DNA of 64,000 nt. Origin: Marmoricola sp. Lineage in GTDB: Bacteria > Actinomycetota > Actinomycetes > Propionibacteriales > Nocardioidaceae. The position numbers were made by a program, and so were the translations under genes. The notes below the pieces were generated by a model. The model was not told the DNA's origin. It ran no database searches and saw nothing but the letters and a program-made list of their open reading frames with translations. The stretch covers positions 62,001 to 126,000 of the forward strand of contig JAOPYE010000002.1 of NCBI GenBank assembly GCA_025964775.1, in the 5' to 3' direction. The first letter of the stretch is position 1. Every line of letters starts with the position of its first letter. Positions 1 through 10,019 of the stretch are shown piece after piece.

Positions 1-272
1 CGATGAATACCCAGACCACGGACACGGTCGCGATCCTGGATGCGCGAACAGGCCGGGTGGTCGCGTCCACGAACGGCATGGGCGTCGAGGCGAAACCCGG
101 TCCGGTCTTCGACGACACCGGCAACCTGCTCTTCATCGGGGTGCAGAGCAAGGACGAGGGTCAGGCCATCCTCCGACTGACCCCGGGCGGCAAGCTCACG
201 CGCAGCACCGCCGTGGTCCTCCCGCACGGGAGCGAAGAGTTCCAGTTCACCTTTCCGGTCGGGCCGCAGTGA
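1..272 (+). CDS. 3' end of an unidentified protein (partial)
   Basis: Only the last ~89 codons are in the window. The ATG at base 3 is probably internal, because the frame is open to the left edge. The peptide has short beta-strand-like repeats with small polar turns (TVAILDARTGRVVAS, GNLLFIGVQSK, ILRLTPGGKL), as in the last blades of a beta-propeller or TolB/WD40-like protein, but no family-defining motif is visible. It ends 7 bases before the stop of the convergent tsaD gene. Function is unknown. Confidence 0.5.
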   Translation, partial: MNTQTTDTVAILDARTGRVVASTNGMGVEAKPGPVFDDTGNLLFIGVQSKDEGQAILRLTPGGKLTRSTAVVLPHGSEEFQFTFPVGPQ

Positions 273-279
273 GCTGACC

Positions 280-1335
280 TCAGCTGAGGACGTGCGTGAC
301 CGGCATCGAGGAGTCGGCGGGGAGGTCGAGTGCCGAGGGCACCCGGCCCCTCGCCACCATCTCCGATCCCAGTGCGGCCACCATGGCCCCGTTGTCGGTG
401 CAGAGGCCCGGCCGCGGCACCCGCACCCGGAGGCCCCGGGCGCTCGCCCGTTCCTCTGCCAGCAAGCGCAGCCTGGAGTTCGCGGCGACGCCACCGCCGA
501 TGAGGATGTCCTCGATCCCCTGGTCGACCGCGGCGTCGATGGCCTTGCGGGTCAGCACGTCGACGACGGCCTCCTGGAACGCAGCGGCCACATCGGCGAC
601 CGGGACAGGTTCTCCGGAGGCCTCGCGCGCCTCGACCCAGCGGGCCACGGCGGTCTTGAGCCCGGAGAAGGAGAAGTCGAAGCGGTGCCGCTCCAGGTCC
701 CGACGCGAGCTCAGCCCGCGCGGGAAGTCGATCGAGACCGCGTTGCCCCCCCGCGCGACGCGATCGATGTGGGGGCCACCGGGGAAGGGCAGCCCGAGCA
801 GGCGGGCGACCTTGTCGAACGCCTCCCCCGCCGCGTCGTCGATGGTGGCGCCGAGTGCCGTCACCGAGCTGGTCACATCGTCCACGCGGAGCAGCGAGGA
901 GTGCCCGCCCGAGACCAGCATGGCCAGGCACGGGTCGGGCAGCGGACCGTGCTCGAGCTGGTCGACCGCCACGTGAGCGGCGAGGTGGTTGACGCCGTAC
1001 AGGGGCTTGCCGAGCGAGATCGCCAGGGCCTTGGCTGCAGCGACCCCGACGAGCAGCGCCCCGGCCAGCCCGGGACCTGCCGTGACGGCGATGGCGTCGA
1101 CGTCGCCCAGCGCGATTCCGGCGTCGGCACAGGCCCGTTCCAGCGTGGGGACCATTGCCTCGAGGTGCGCACGCGAAGCAACCTCCGGCACGACTCCCCC
1201 GAACCTGGCGTGCTCCTCGACCGAGGACGCGACGGCATCAGCCAGCAGGGTGTGGCCCCGGACGATACCCACACCGGTCTCGTCGCAGGACGTCTCGATG
1301 CCGAGGACTAGCGGCTCACTGGTCACTCTGCTCAT
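280..1335 (-). CDS. tsaD: tRNA N6-adenosine threonylcarbamoyltransferase TsaD
   Basis: Transfers the threonylcarbamoyl group from threonylcarbamoyl-AMP to A37 of ANN-decoding tRNAs (t6A), working with TsaB and TsaE. The N-terminus has the ASKHA-fold signature [14 protein letters not shown]; the iron-binding HxxxH is seen in [11 protein letters not shown]; the C-terminal nucleotide-binding part has [11 protein letters not shown]. The chosen ATG at 1335 overlaps the rimI stop by four bases (ATGA) and gives 351 residues, normal for the family; an in-frame start six codons upstream would lie inside rimI. It is the last gene of the leftward tsaE-tsaB-rimI-tsaD run. Confidence 0.97.
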   Translation of the reverse strand: MSRVTSEPLVLGIETSCDETGVGIVRGHTLLADAVASSVEEHARFGGVVPEVASRAHLEAMVPTLERACADAGIALGDVDAIAVTAGPGLAGALLVGVAAAKALAISLGKPLYGVNHLAAHVAVDQLEHGPLPDPCLAMLVSGGHSSLLRVDDVTSSVTALGATIDDAAGEAFDKVARLLGLPFPGGPHIDRVARGGNAVSIDFPRGLSSRRDLERHRFDFSFSGLKTAVARWVEAREASGEPVPVADVAAAFQEAVVDVLTRKAIDAAVDQGIEDILIGGGVAANSRLRLLAEERASARGLRVRVPRPGLCTDNGAMVAALGSEMVARGRVPSALDLPADSSMPVTHVLS

Positions 1336-1796
1336 TTCTGGCGTCCCCCGCACCCGGCGATCAGCGGGAGGCGCATCACCACGGCGTCGGTGCCGTCCCG
1401 GTAGTAGCGAGCCCTGCGGTCGATCTCGACGAAGTCGCGCGCTGCGTAGAACGCGATCGCGCCGCGGTTGTCGGCGCGCACCTCGAGCAGCATCCGGTCG
1501 GCGCCGGTCGAGGGGGCGTGCGCGACGATCGCCGCGAGCAGCTCGCTGGCGACGCCACCACGGCGCGCCGGTTCTGCGACCCCGATCCGTTGCAGCTCGG
1601 CGATGTCACCGGCGTACGACGCCACGGCGTAGCCGATCACCTGGTCGTCGGTCTCCGCGACCAGGTACGAGATCGTCGGAAGACCGCCCCCGATGCCGTC
1701 GCGGACGAGTCCTTCACTCCAGGCATCGGCCCCCTGGGTCGCCGCCTCCAGGGCAACGACTGCCTCGATGTCGGAGGTGCCGGCGGCGCGGATCAC
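1332..1796 (-). CDS. rimI: Ribosomal-protein-alanine N-acetyltransferase RimI (GNAT)
   Basis: 154-residue GNAT enzyme that acetylates protein N-termini, classically S18, using acetyl-CoA. The acetyl-CoA loop is visible as [11 protein letters not shown], followed by the RimI-like [19 protein letters not shown] block. It overlaps tsaB upstream and tsaD downstream by four bases each, so translation is probably coupled. The tsaB-rimI-tsaD order is common in bacteria and supports the assignment over other GNAT proteins. The true substrate in actinobacteria is less certain. Confidence 0.9.
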   Translation of the reverse strand: MIRAAGTSDIEAVVALEAATQGADAWSEGLVRDGIGGGLPTISYLVAETDDQVIGYAVASYAGDIAELQRIGVAEPARRGGVASELLAAIVAHAPSTGADRMLLEVRADNRGAIAFYAARDFVEIDRRARYYRDGTDAVVMRLPLIAGCGGRQK

Positions 1797-2422
1797 GACA
1801 CCTTCTTCGGGGCGTGCGCGACCACGGCGTCCGGGCGCCGCAGGTACAGCGGGTCCGGGTCGAGCAGCTCGAAGCGCTCGGCCACCACCAGTTCGGCCAG
1901 CACCGCTGCGCTGGGGTGCTCGGGGCCGGCGACGTTCGGGAACGAGTCCGGGTAGAGCAGCGCACCGTGACCGACGACCGTCTCCGTGGTCGCGGCCTCA
2001 GCCGGCTTGACCACGACCGGACCATCGATCCGCCGGCCTTCGGCGTACGAAGCCAGGTAGACCTCCTTGCGGCGAGCATCCGTCGCCACCTTGAAGTCGG
2101 TCAGGCCCGCATCGATCGCAGCGGCGGCGAGGATGTCGAGACTGCACACCCCGTAGACCGGTACGTCGAGAGCAAGCGCCATCGTGCGCGCGGTGACCAG
2201 TCCGACGCGCAAACCGGTGAACGGTCCGGGGCCGACTCCGACCGCCACCGCGGTGATGTCCCAGCTGTTCGCACCGGCCCGCGCCAGCACGTCGGCGATT
2301 CCCGGCGCGAGCATCTCGCCGTGCCGCATCGACTCGCTCGACGCGTACTGCGCCACCACCCGCTGACCGTCGTGCAGGGCGACGGTGACATGCGGGGTCG
2401 CGGTGTCGAAGGCGAGCAGCAT
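1793..2422 (-). CDS. tsaB: tRNA threonylcarbamoyladenosine biosynthesis protein TsaB
   Basis: 209-residue ASKHA-fold partner of TsaD; the TsaB-TsaD dimer with TsaE forms the t6A-transferase complex. The start MLLAFDTATPHVTVAL and the GVGPGPFTGLRVGL segment are typical of TsaB. Its stop overlaps the rimI start by four bases; it lies 9 bases downstream of the GNAT-TsaE fusion gene. TsaB lacks catalytic metal ligands in this family and acts structurally. Confidence 0.95.
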   Translation of the reverse strand: MLLAFDTATPHVTVALHDGQRVVAQYASSESMRHGEMLAPGIADVLARAGANSWDITAVAVGVGPGPFTGLRVGLVTARTMALALDVPVYGVCSLDILAAAAIDAGLTDFKVATDARRKEVYLASYAEGRRIDGPVVVKPAEAATTETVVGHGALLYPDSFPNVAGPEHPSAAVLAELVVAERFELLDPDPLYLRRPDAVVAHAPKKVS

Positions 2423-2431
2423 GGATGGAGA

Positions 2432-3331
2432 TTACGCGAGAGGGGTCAGGTCGACGTCGGCCCAGCGAGCGCCGACGGGACTGAGGGTGAGCGTCCGCAC
2501 GTCGTCCTGGGCCCGCACCAGCTTCAGCTCCAGACGATCGGCACTCAACGCTTCGGCCAGACCGGATCCCCACTCCACGACCGTCACGGCCAGGTCGAGG
2601 TCGGTGTCCAGGTCGAGGTCGTCCAGCTCGGCGGCATCACCGAGCCGGTAGGCGTCGACGTGCACCAGCTCGGGCCCGTCGCCCAGCGACGGGTGCACCC
2701 GCGCGATCACGAACGTCGGTGACGTGACCGGCCCACGGACGCCCAGCCCCTCGCCGAGCCCCTGGGTGAAGGTCGTCTTCCCGGCGCCCAGATCGCCGTT
2801 GAGGATCAGCAGGTCGCCGGCGCGCAGCATCGCACCGAGACGGCGGCCGGCCGCCTGGGTGTCGTCCGGGGTCGGCAGGGTGACGGTCCGGGGCAACAAC
2901 CGCTGCAGGTGCAGGCGAGGACCGTCGCGGTCGATCTCGACGTACCCGTGTCGCTGCCAGAAGCGCACGGTGTCCGGGAGCTCCAGGCGCGCTTCGAGCA
3001 CCAGGCCGCGCTTGCCGCGCGCGGCAGCGACCGCTTCGGCTCGTTCGGCCAGCAGGCTCGCCACGCCGTGGTGGCGCGCATCGCCGAGGACCCCGACCCG
3101 GCGCAACCCGAGGAGGCTTCCGGAATCGTGGAAGATCAGGGCGCCGACGTCCCTGCCGTCGTGGACTGCCAGCAAGCCACCGTTCTCGGCGAGTGCTGCC
3201 GCGACCGTGGCCGCCGTCTCCTCGAGGGCCGTCGACGGCGGGTCGAGGACCGGGCGATCGGCGAAGGCGGCATGGACCACGGCCACGACGTCGGCGGCAC
3301 GATCAGCGCCGACCTCGAGGATTTCGGTCAC
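2432..3331 (-). CDS. tsaE: GNAT acetyltransferase domain fused to TsaE ATPase
   Basis: 299 residues in two modules. Residues ~1-145 form a GNAT domain (GVLGDARHHGVASLLAERAE, FWQRHGYVEIDRDG) of unknown substrate. Residues ~150-299 are TsaE, the P-loop ATPase of t6A synthesis: Walker A GDLGAGKTTFTQ, then SPTFVIARVH, HVDAYRLGD and VVEWGSGLAEAL. Free-standing TsaE is about 150 residues, so this is a true fusion in one frame. The start overlaps the alr stop by four bases. Such fusions occur in some actinobacteria, so novelty is limited, but the acetylation target is unknown. Confidence 0.9.
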   Translation of the reverse strand: MTEILEVGADRAADVVAVVHAAFADRPVLDPPSTALEETAATVAAALAENGGLLAVHDGRDVGALIFHDSGSLLGLRRVGVLGDARHHGVASLLAERAEAVAAARGKRGLVLEARLELPDTVRFWQRHGYVEIDRDGPRLHLQRLLPRTVTLPTPDDTQAAGRRLGAMLRAGDLLILNGDLGAGKTTFTQGLGEGLGVRGPVTSPTFVIARVHPSLGDGPELVHVDAYRLGDAAELDDLDLDTDLDLAVTVVEWGSGLAEALSADRLELKLVRAQDDVRTLTLSPVGARWADVDLTPLA

Positions 3332-4515
3332 ACCAGCGACCCGTCGTCATCGGTCCAGCGACGCTCGGCCCGACCCGCGACACCGCCCATCCGGGTGACG
3401 ATCTCGTAGGAGATGGTCCCGCACGCCTCGGCCCAGTCCTGGGCGGTCGGTTCCCCGTCGGCGCCCGGTCCGAAGAGGACGATCTCGTCGCCCGCGACAG
3501 TTCCACGAGGTGCCTCGACAACGAACTGGTCCATGCAGACGCGCCCGAGGACCTGGCTGCGCATGCCGCGGACCTGCACCGGAGCGGTCGACGACGCGTG
3601 ACGCGGGATCCCGTCGCCGTACCCGAGCGGCACCAGCGCGACCCGCATCGCCTTCTCCGCGATGTAGGTGTGGCCGTAGGAGACTCCGTCGCCCACGGCG
3701 ATGTCCTTCGACAGGGCTGCCCGCGCGCGCACGGTCATGGCCGGGACCAGTCCCAGCTCGTCGGCCGACACCACCGCCGGCGCCGGCGAGAGCCCGTACG
3801 CCGCGATGCCGATCCGGACCAGGTCGTACCAGCTCTCGGGGTGCAGGAGCGCCGCCGCCGAGTTCGCGAGGTGACGGACCTCCGGCTCCAGGCCGGCCTC
3901 GTCGGCGATCTCGAGCGCTGCGGTGAAGGCCTCGCCCTGCTCGGCATTGGCGGGGTGGTCCGGCTGGTCCGAGCACGCGAGGTGCGACCAGATCCCGGCC
4001 ACCCTGACGTGCCCGGCCTGCTCGGCCGTGCGGGCAGCGTCGACCAGCGCCTTCCACTGCGCCATCGGAGCACCGCCGCGGGACAGGCCGGTGTCGATCT
4101 TCAGGTGCACGAGCGCCGGCTTGCCGACGCCTTCCGCCGCTGCGGCGATCTCCTCCAGCTGCGCGACCGAGTACGCCGCCACGTCCACGTCGGCCTCGAT
4201 GAGCGGGCCGAAGTCCTCGCCTGGCATCGCCAACCAGGCCAGGATCCGGCCGGTGTCGCCGTCGCCGCGCAGGTCCAACGCCTCGCCGCGCTCGGCCACG
4301 CCGAGCCACGTCGCGCCGCCGGCGCGCGCCGCCCTGGCGCTGCCGTACAGGCCGTGGCCGTAGCCGTCAGCCTTCACGACCACCATCACCGCGGGGCCGT
4401 CGGTGTGTGCGGCGACCGCCTCGCACAGGGTCTCGACGTTGCGGCGGATGGCGCTGAGGTCGATGACGATCTCGGCGCGGGTGTACTCGGGACCGGATTC
4501 TGGGCTCGCACTCAT
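3328..4515 (-). CDS. alr: Alanine racemase
   Basis: PLP enzyme converting L-Ala to D-Ala for peptidoglycan. The PLP lysine is in VVVKADGYGHG (about Lys48), and the C-terminal beta domain carries the conserved GVSYGHTY and VPLGYGDGIPR segments and the cysteine-methionine loop GRVCMDQF. The ATG at 4515 gives 395 residues; an open frame extends 38 codons further but overlaps the upstream nnrED gene and is not family-like. It lies 19 bases after nnrED and overlaps the GNAT-tsaE gene by four bases. Confidence 0.96.
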   Translation of the reverse strand: MSASPESGPEYTRAEIVIDLSAIRRNVETLCEAVAAHTDGPAVMVVVKADGYGHGLYGSARAARAGGATWLGVAERGEALDLRGDGDTGRILAWLAMPGEDFGPLIEADVDVAAYSVAQLEEIAAAAEGVGKPALVHLKIDTGLSRGGAPMAQWKALVDAARTAEQAGHVRVAGIWSHLACSDQPDHPANAEQGEAFTAALEIADEAGLEPEVRHLANSAAALLHPESWYDLVRIGIAAYGLSPAPAVVSADELGLVPAMTVRARAALSKDIAVGDGVSYGHTYIAEKAMRVALVPLGYGDGIPRHASSTAPVQVRGMRSQVLGRVCMDQFVVEAPRGTVAGDEIVLFGPGADGEPTAQDWAEACGTISYEIVTRMGGVAGRAERRWTDDDGSLV

Positions 4516-4534
4516 GGTGCCGCCCATCCTCGCA

Positions 4535-5908
4535 TCACGGCAGCAGGGCGGTGACGACCTGTCCGACCGCGTCTGCCACGCCCTCAGGAGTGACCGGACC
4601 ACCGTGCCCGGCGACGACCGCTGCGGCACCGTGCAGCCAGGAGCCGACCGAGGCGGCGTCGTAGGTGTCCAGACCGGCGGCCAGTAACGACCCGATCACG
4701 CCGGCGAGCACGTCACCGGCGCCGGCCACCGCCAACCAGGGAAGGCCGCTGGTCGTCACCCGTACGCGACCGTCGGGGTGGGCGGTGAGCGAGTGCCGGC
4801 CCTTGAGCAGCACGACGCACCCGTAGTGGGCGGCGGCGCGCCTGGCGAACGCGAGCTGGTCTGTCTCCACGGCGCCGCGCTCGACGCCGAGCATCGTCGC
4901 CAGCTCACCGGCGTGGGGAGTCAGCACCAGGTCCGGGCGCCCGGCGCCGAGGTGACCGAGCGCGTCGGCATCGACGACGACCGGGACGTCGTCGGCCAGC
5001 GAGCGCGCCAGCGCGTCGGCAGCTCCCGCGTCCCCGCCGGACCCGACCACCCACGCCTGCACCCGGCCCGCTCCGGCCACGACTCCGGGATGACGGTGCC
5101 GCACCTCGTCGGCCGCTGGGCCGTCGTACCGGACCATGCCGGCCAGACCCGAGGCCGCCCCGGCGGCGCACAGCACGGCAGCTCCCGGGTACGCCGTCGA
5201 GCCGGCGCGGATGCCGACGACACCGCGGGTGTACTTGTGCGCGAACAGGTCGGGTCGCGGGACCAGGGCGGCGACGTCGGCTGCCTGGAGTGCCTCGATC
5301 GCTGCGGCCGGCAGGTCCAGAGCGAGATCCACCAGGTCGACGACCCCGCAGGCTCCGGCCGCGGGGTCGAGCAGGTGGCACGGCTTGTGGGTGCCGAACG
5401 TGACGGTGACGTCGGCGCGGACGTGCGCCCCGTCGAGCCGTCCTGCGTCGACATCGACCCCGGACGGAACGTCCACGGCCACCATCGGTGCGCCCGGGAA
5501 CAGGCCGACCGCGACCGCCGCCTCAGGACGCAGACCCGGTCGACCTCCGATCCCGACGATCCCGTCCACGACGACATCGGGCCGGGTTGCCACCTCGGGT
5601 GCGACCACGCGCCCACCGGCTGCGTGCAGCGCCGCGAGGGCCTCCGCGTGCACCTGGTCGGCCAGCAGGATCGCCTCGACCGCAGCACCCCGGCGAGCCA
5701 GCATCGCGCCGGCGTACAGGGCGTCGCCGCCGTTGTCACCCGACCCGACCAGGAGCAGGACCCGACGTCCGTAGACCCCGCCGAGCAGGTCGGCGATCGC
5801 CACGGCAAGTCCTGCCGCCGCACGCTGCATCAGGGCACCGTGCGGCAGTACCGCGAGCGCCACGGCCTCGGCCGCTCGTACCTGCTCCACCGTGTGTGCC
5901 GCGCGCAT
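4535..5908 (-). CDS. nnrD: Bifunctional NAD(P)H-hydrate epimerase / ADP-dependent NAD(P)H-hydrate dehydratase
   Basis: Repairs hydrated NAD(P)H. The N-terminal ~210 residues are the YjeF_N epimerase ([45 protein letters not shown]); the C-terminal ~230 residues are the ribokinase-like dehydratase with [24 protein letters not shown] and [17 protein letters not shown]. At 457 residues it matches the fused family. The ATG at 5908 is preceded by a run of six G residues, which may be the ribosome-binding site. The next gene (alr) begins 19 bases after the stop. Confidence 0.94.
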   Translation of the reverse strand: MRAAHTVEQVRAAEAVALAVLPHGALMQRAAAGLAVAIADLLGGVYGRRVLLLVGSGDNGGDALYAGAMLARRGAAVEAILLADQVHAEALAALHAAGGRVVAPEVATRPDVVVDGIVGIGGRPGLRPEAAVAVGLFPGAPMVAVDVPSGVDVDAGRLDGAHVRADVTVTFGTHKPCHLLDPAAGACGVVDLVDLALDLPAAAIEALQAADVAALVPRPDLFAHKYTRGVVGIRAGSTAYPGAAVLCAAGAASGLAGMVRYDGPAADEVRHRHPGVVAGAGRVQAWVVGSGGDAGAADALARSLADDVPVVVDADALGHLGAGRPDLVLTPHAGELATMLGVERGAVETDQLAFARRAAAHYGCVVLLKGRHSLTAHPDGRVRVTTSGLPWLAVAGAGDVLAGVIGSLLAAGLDTYDAASVGSWLHGAAAVVAGHGGPVTPEGVADAVGQVVTALLP

Positions 5909-5926
5909 CCCCCCAGTAAACTCCGG

Positions 5927-6277
5927 TCAGGTCAGCGTGACGAAGGCAATCGCGACGCCGCCGTCGTGGGTCAGCGAGACGTGGCAGGCGCTGACCCCGA
6001 GCTCCTGGGCTCTCGCGAGCACCGTGCCGCGGAGCTCGAGCACCGGCTGGCCGGACTCGAGCGAGACGACTTCGGCGTCGTGCCAGGCCAGGCTCCCGGG
6101 GGCGCCGAGCGCCTTGGCCAGCGCTTCCTTGGCAGCGAAGCGAGCTGCCAGGGAAGCCAGCGGCAGGATCGCCTCGGCCGGGGTGAACAGCTTGCGCCGC
6201 AGTGTCGGGGTGCGTTCGAGCGACGCCTCGAAGCGCGCTATGTCGACGACGTCGACGCCGATCCCCACAGTCGGCAC
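5927..6277 (-). CDS. acpS: Holo-[acyl-carrier-protein] synthase AcpS
   Basis: Transfers 4'-phosphopantetheine from CoA to apo-ACP. 116 residues, normal size. Metal-binding [11 protein letters not shown] at the N-terminus and [14 protein letters not shown] (the F-x-x-K-E-A signature) are both present, as is the C-terminal [18 protein letters not shown] start, four bases after the glmS stop, so co-transcription is likely. Note that coaA, for CoA synthesis, is the divergent neighbour of glmS. Confidence 0.96.
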   Translation of the reverse strand: MPTVGIGVDVVDIARFEASLERTPTLRRKLFTPAEAILPLASLAARFAAKEALAKALGAPGSLAWHDAEVVSLESGQPVLELRGTVLARAQELGVSACHVSLTHDGGVAIAFVTLT

Positions 6278-6281
6278 CGGG

Positions 6282-8126
6282 TCACTCGACCGTCACGGAC
6301 TTGGCCAGGTTGCGAGGCTGGTCGACGTCGTGCCCCATCACCGTGGCCAGCTCGCAGGCGAACAGCTGCATCGGGATCGTCGCGACCAGCGGCTGGAGCA
6401 ACGTGGGGACCGTCGGCAGCGGGATCAGTACGTCGGCGTACGGCACCACCTCGGTGTCGTCGCTCTCGGCGAGCACGATCGTCAGGGCGCCACGGGCGCG
6501 CACCTCCTGGATCGCGCTGATCATCTTGTCGTGCAGTTGGTCGCGTCCACGCGGAGGCACCACGCAGAAGACCGGAAGACCTTCCTCGATGAGCGCGATC
6601 GGCCCGTGCTTGAGCTCGCCGGCGGCGAAGCCCTCGGCGTGGATGTAGGCCAGCTCCTTCAGCTTCAGCGCACCTTCGAGCGCCACCGGGAAGCCGGCGT
6701 GGCGACCGAGGAACAGCACGGACTTCGCATCCTTGAAACGTTGGGCCAGCGCATAGATGGCTCCGGAGTCGTCGAGCACCTGCTGCACCCGGTCGGGCAT
6801 CATCGCGAGCTCGCGGACCACGGCACCGATCTCGTCGCCGTACTTGGTGCCGCGGACCTGGGCCAGGTAGAGGCCGAGCAGGTAGCACGCGACGAGCTGG
6901 GTCAGGAACCCCTTGGTCGAGGCGACCCCGATCTCCGGCCCGGCGTGCGTGTAGATCACCGCGTCGGACTCGCGCGGGATCGTCGATCCGTTCGTGTTGC
7001 AGATCGCCAGGACCCTGGCCTTCTGCGTGATCGCGTGCCGGATCGCCATCAGGGTGTCGGCGGTCTCACCGGACTGGCTGATCGCGACCACGAGCGTGTT
7101 GCGGGTCAGGATCGGGTCGCGGTAGCGGAACTCGTGGGAGAGCTCGACCTCGCAGGGGATCCGGGTCCAGTGCTCGATCGCGTACTTGGCGACCATGGCC
7201 GCGTAGTACGAGCTGCCGCAGGCGATGATGATGACCTTGTCGATGTCGCGCAGCTCGTCGTCACTGATCCGGACCTCGTCGAGCTGGAGCAGGCCGTTCT
7301 CGTCGTGGCGGCCCAGCAGCGCGTCGCCGATCGCACGCGGCTGCTCGAAGATCTCCTTGCGCATGAACCAGTCGTAGCCGTCCTTCTCGGCGGCCGCGAG
7401 GTCCCAGTTCACGTGGTAGCGACGGCCCTCGGCCGCGTTGCCCTCGAAGTCGCTGACCTCGACGCCGTCCCTGGTGATCGTGACGACCTGGTCCTGGCCG
7501 AGCTCGAGCGCCTCGCGGGTGTGCTCGATGAACGCGGCGACATCGGACCCGATGAAGTTCTCACCCTCGCCGATCCCGACGACCAGCGGAGAGTTGCGGC
7601 GGGCCGCGACGACCCGGCTCGGGTCCTGGCCGTCGACCGCTACCAGGGTGAAGGCGCCCTCGAGCCGACGGCACACCGCCTGCATCGCAGCGGTCAGGTC
7701 GACGCCGGCGAGGACCTCGTTCTCCAGCAGGTGCGCGGCGACCTCGGTGTCGGTCTCGGAGACCAGGTCGTGGCCGGCCCGCTCGAGCTCGTCGCGCAAC
7801 CGGGCGAAGTTCTCGATGATGCCGTTGTGCACCACGGCGACCCGACCGGTGCTGCCCAGGTGCGGGTGCGCGTTGACGTCGTTCGGGGCACCGTGGGTGG
7901 CCCAGCGGGTGTGCCCGATGCCGGTCGTCGACGGCGGCAGCGGGGTCTCGGCGATCGCCTTCTCCAGGTTCGCCAGCTTGCCGGCGCGCTTGTCCCCGGC
8001 GATCGTGCCATCGTGGACGAGCGCGATGCCGGCCGAGTCGTACCCGCGGTACTCCAGCCGGCGCAGACCTTCGATCACGACGTCGCGTGCCTGCTTGTCC
8101 CCGACGTAGCCCACGATCCCGCACAT
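6282..8126 (-). CDS. glmS: Glutamine--fructose-6-phosphate aminotransferase (isomerizing)
   Basis: First enzyme of UDP-GlcNAc synthesis: glutamine + fructose-6-P to glucosamine-6-P. Start chosen at 8126 so that Cys2 (MCGIVGYVG) is the exposed nucleophile of the glutaminase domain (~1-225); two SIS isomerase domains follow ([16 protein letters not shown] near residue 350; [22 protein letters not shown] near 475) and the C-terminal [11 protein letters not shown] is conserved. 614 residues. A TAGACT hexamer ends seven bases before the ATG and no Shine-Dalgarno is seen. No glmS ribozyme would be expected and none was seen. glmM lies ~6 kb away. Confidence 0.97.
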   Translation of the reverse strand: MCGIVGYVGDKQARDVVIEGLRRLEYRGYDSAGIALVHDGTIAGDKRAGKLANLEKAIAETPLPPSTTGIGHTRWATHGAPNDVNAHPHLGSTGRVAVVHNGIIENFARLRDELERAGHDLVSETDTEVAAHLLENEVLAGVDLTAAMQAVCRRLEGAFTLVAVDGQDPSRVVAARRNSPLVVGIGEGENFIGSDVAAFIEHTREALELGQDQVVTITRDGVEVSDFEGNAAEGRRYHVNWDLAAAEKDGYDWFMRKEIFEQPRAIGDALLGRHDENGLLQLDEVRISDDELRDIDKVIIIACGSSYYAAMVAKYAIEHWTRIPCEVELSHEFRYRDPILTRNTLVVAISQSGETADTLMAIRHAITQKARVLAICNTNGSTIPRESDAVIYTHAGPEIGVASTKGFLTQLVACYLLGLYLAQVRGTKYGDEIGAVVRELAMMPDRVQQVLDDSGAIYALAQRFKDAKSVLFLGRHAGFPVALEGALKLKELAYIHAEGFAAGELKHGPIALIEEGLPVFCVVPPRGRDQLHDKMISAIQEVRARGALTIVLAESDDTEVVPYADVLIPLPTVPTLLQPLVATIPMQLFACELATVMGHDVDQPRNLAKSVTVE

Positions 8127-8133
8127 GGGTGGG

Positions 8134-8139
8134 AGTCTA
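8134..8139 (-). promoter_or_regulatory. -10 hexamer of leaderless glmS promoter
   Basis: TAGACT on the minus strand, ending seven bases before the glmS ATG; consistent with transcription starting at or next to the start codon. No clear -35. Confidence 0.45.
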
Positions 8140-8192
8140 CGTGGCGTGGACCGCCGGACCGGTGCGCCCACCGTGCTGGAACAATCGCGACC

Positions 8193-9149
8193 ATGGCGAA
8201 CGGCACCCATCCGGGCGAGGCATCTCCGTACGTCGAACTCGACCGCGACGCCTGGGCCGAACTCGGTGCCCACACCGATCAGCCGCTCTCCGAGCTGGAG
8301 ATCGAACGGGTCCGCGGGCTCGGGGAACAGCTCGACATCGACGAGGTGCAGCAGGTCTACCTGCCGCTGTCCCGCCTCCTCAGCCTGTACGTCGAATCAG
8401 CGGGCTCCCTGCACCGGGCCCAGGAGGACTTCCTGGACCGGCCCCAACCGCCGCGCACCCCGTTCGTCGTGGGACTGGCCGGATCGGTCGCGGTCGGCAA
8501 GTCGACGACCGCCCGCGTGCTGCAGCAGATGCTGGCGCACTGGCCGGCGCACCCGAAGGTCGCACTGATCACGACCGACGGCTTCCTCTACCCCAACGCC
8601 GAGCTGGAGCGGCGCGGCATCTTGCACCGCAAGGGCTTCCCCGAGTCCTACGACCGCAAGGCGCTGCTCAAGTTCGTCATCGACATCAAGTCCGGCCGCG
8701 ACGAGGTCGAGGCACCGGTCTACTCGCACCTCTCCTACGACATCACCGAGGAGAAGGTGACGATCCACCGCCCCGACATCGTCATCGTCGAGGGCCTCAA
8801 CGTGCTCCAGCCCCCACCGGTCCGCGACGACGGCCGCACCGGCCTGGCGGTGAGCGACTTCTTCGACTTCACCATCTACGTCGATGCCGCGACCAACGAC
8901 ATCCGGCAGTGGTACACCGAACGCTTCCTGCGGCTGCGCGAGACCGCCTTCCGCGACCCGCAGTCCTACTTCGCCAAGTACGCCGGGTTGAGCCGCGAGG
9001 ACTCGGTCGCCGAGGCGGGGCGGATCTGGGACGAGATCAACGGGCCGAACCTGAGCCAGAACGTCGCCCCGACGCGATCCCGCGCCACGCTGGTGCTGCG
9101 CAAGGACCGCGACCACTCGGTGCGCTGGGTCCGGCTGCGAAAGCTCTGA
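8193..9149 (+). CDS. coaA: Type I pantothenate kinase
   Basis: Phosphorylates pantothenate, the first step of CoA synthesis. P-loop [17 protein letters not shown] at about residue 93; [33 protein letters not shown] and [10 protein letters not shown] are type I (PanK/PRK-like) signatures. 318 residues. The frame is open far upstream through antisense glmS, but ATG 8193 gives the family-like N-terminus ([15 protein letters not shown]). No Shine-Dalgarno; AACAAT ends seven bases before the ATG. Divergent from glmS with a 66-base gap. Confidence 0.95.
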   Translation: MANGTHPGEASPYVELDRDAWAELGAHTDQPLSELEIERVRGLGEQLDIDEVQQVYLPLSRLLSLYVESAGSLHRAQEDFLDRPQPPRTPFVVGLAGSVAVGKSTTARVLQQMLAHWPAHPKVALITTDGFLYPNAELERRGILHRKGFPESYDRKALLKFVIDIKSGRDEVEAPVYSHLSYDITEEKVTIHRPDIVIVEGLNVLQPPPVRDDGRTGLAVSDFFDFTIYVDAATNDIRQWYTERFLRLRETAFRDPQSYFAKYAGLSREDSVAEAGRIWDEINGPNLSQNVAPTRSRATLVLRKDRDHSVRWVRLRKL

Positions 9150-9156
9150 TCACCGT

Positions 9157-9185
9157 TTGACGCCGGGCAGACAGCGGACGACGAT
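9157..9185 (+). promoter_or_regulatory. Promoter of the double-DUF427 gene
   Basis: TTGACG (9157-9162), 17-base spacer, GACGAT (9180-9185), then exactly six bases to the ATG at 9192. Good -35 and spacing; predicts a leaderless transcript. Confidence 0.55.
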
Positions 9186-9191
9186 CGCGCC

Positions 9192-10019
9192 ATGGCCACC
9201 CGCATGAGAGCCGCGCTCGCCGGTCTGCGCGAAGAGCTCCGTTTCGAACCCGTGCCCCAACGACTCCGGATCAGCCTGGACGGCACCCTGGTCGCCGAGA
9301 CCACCGATGCGATGCTGGTCTGGGAGCCGCGTTGCGTCGTGCCGTCCTATGCGGTGCCGGTCGATGCGGTCGTCGTACCGATCACGACGTCGGCGTACGA
9401 GCCGCCGGATCTCTCGACCGCACCCGCGCTGATCACCCCGGACCTGCGCGGCGTCCTGCATCTGGCCCCCGGCCGGACGGTGACCCTGCTCGTCGACGGC
9501 GTCGAGCTCGACCAGATCGGGTACCGCTTCGACGACGGCGACCTGGCCGACCACGTCCTGCTCCGGTGGGACCCGTTCACCTGGACCGAGGAGGCCGACA
9601 CCATGCTCGGTCACCCGCAGGACATCTACTCGCGGATCCTGACCCGGGCCAGTGATCGTCAGGTCGTCGTCTCCTACCGAGGCACCCGGCTTGCCGAGAG
9701 CACCCGAGCCGTGCTCCTCCTCGAGACCGGTCTGCCTCCGCGCTGGTACCTGCCGCGCGAGGATCTCGGAGCCGGCCTCTTCGTGGACAGCGAGCACCAG
9801 ACCATCTGCGCGTACAAGGGCGTGGCTTCGTACCTGTCGCTCCGCGACGATCCACGCGGACGCGACCTCGGCTGGTTCTATCCGAATCCGTTGCACGATG
9901 CGGCCCCCGTCAGGGACCTGGTCTGTTTCTGGTCCGAGCGCACCGACCTGGTGCTCGACGGCGTGGCCGTACCCCGGCCCGAGTCCCCGTTCGCCCGTCC
10001 CGACGAGGATGCCTCGTGA
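9192..10019 (+). CDS. Protein with two DUF427 domains
   Basis: 275 residues with two related halves. The second half (~150-260) has the clear DUF427 pattern: LAESTRAVLLLETGLPPRWYLPRED, then a cysteine-containing CAYKGVASYLSL and FYPNPLHDA..VCFWSERTDLVLDG. The first half (~20-130) shows the same layout in weaker form (VAETTDAMLVWEPR..PSYAVP, ALITPDLRGVLHLA). The biochemical role of DUF427 is not established. It overlaps the following methyltransferase by four bases (GTGA), so the two are co-translated. Promoter directly upstream; no Shine-Dalgarno. Confidence 0.85.
   Translation: MATRMRAALAGLREELRFEPVPQRLRISLDGTLVAETTDAMLVWEPRCVVPSYAVPVDAVVVPITTSAYEPPDLSTAPALITPDLRGVLHLAPGRTVTLLVDGVELDQIGYRFDDGDLADHVLLRWDPFTWTEEADTMLGHPQDIYSRILTRASDRQVVVSYRGTRLAESTRAVLLLETGLPPRWYLPREDLGAGLFVDSEHQTICAYKGVASYLSLRDDPRGRDLGWFYPNPLHDAAPVRDLVCFWSERTDLVLDGVAVPRPESPFARPDEDAS

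Noticed and set aside
292..1311. A 339-codon plus-strand frame opposite tsaD
   Set aside because: Compositional shadow of tsaD with no recognisable domain or start signal.
5892..8192. A long in-frame extension upstream of coaA
   Set aside because: It is antisense to acpS and glmS and has no PanK-like sequence; ATG 8193 gives the normal length.
8127..8192. A glmS ribozyme or riboswitch before glmS
   Set aside because: The gap to the divergent coaA is 66 bases and the -10 is seven bases from the ATG, leaving no room for one.
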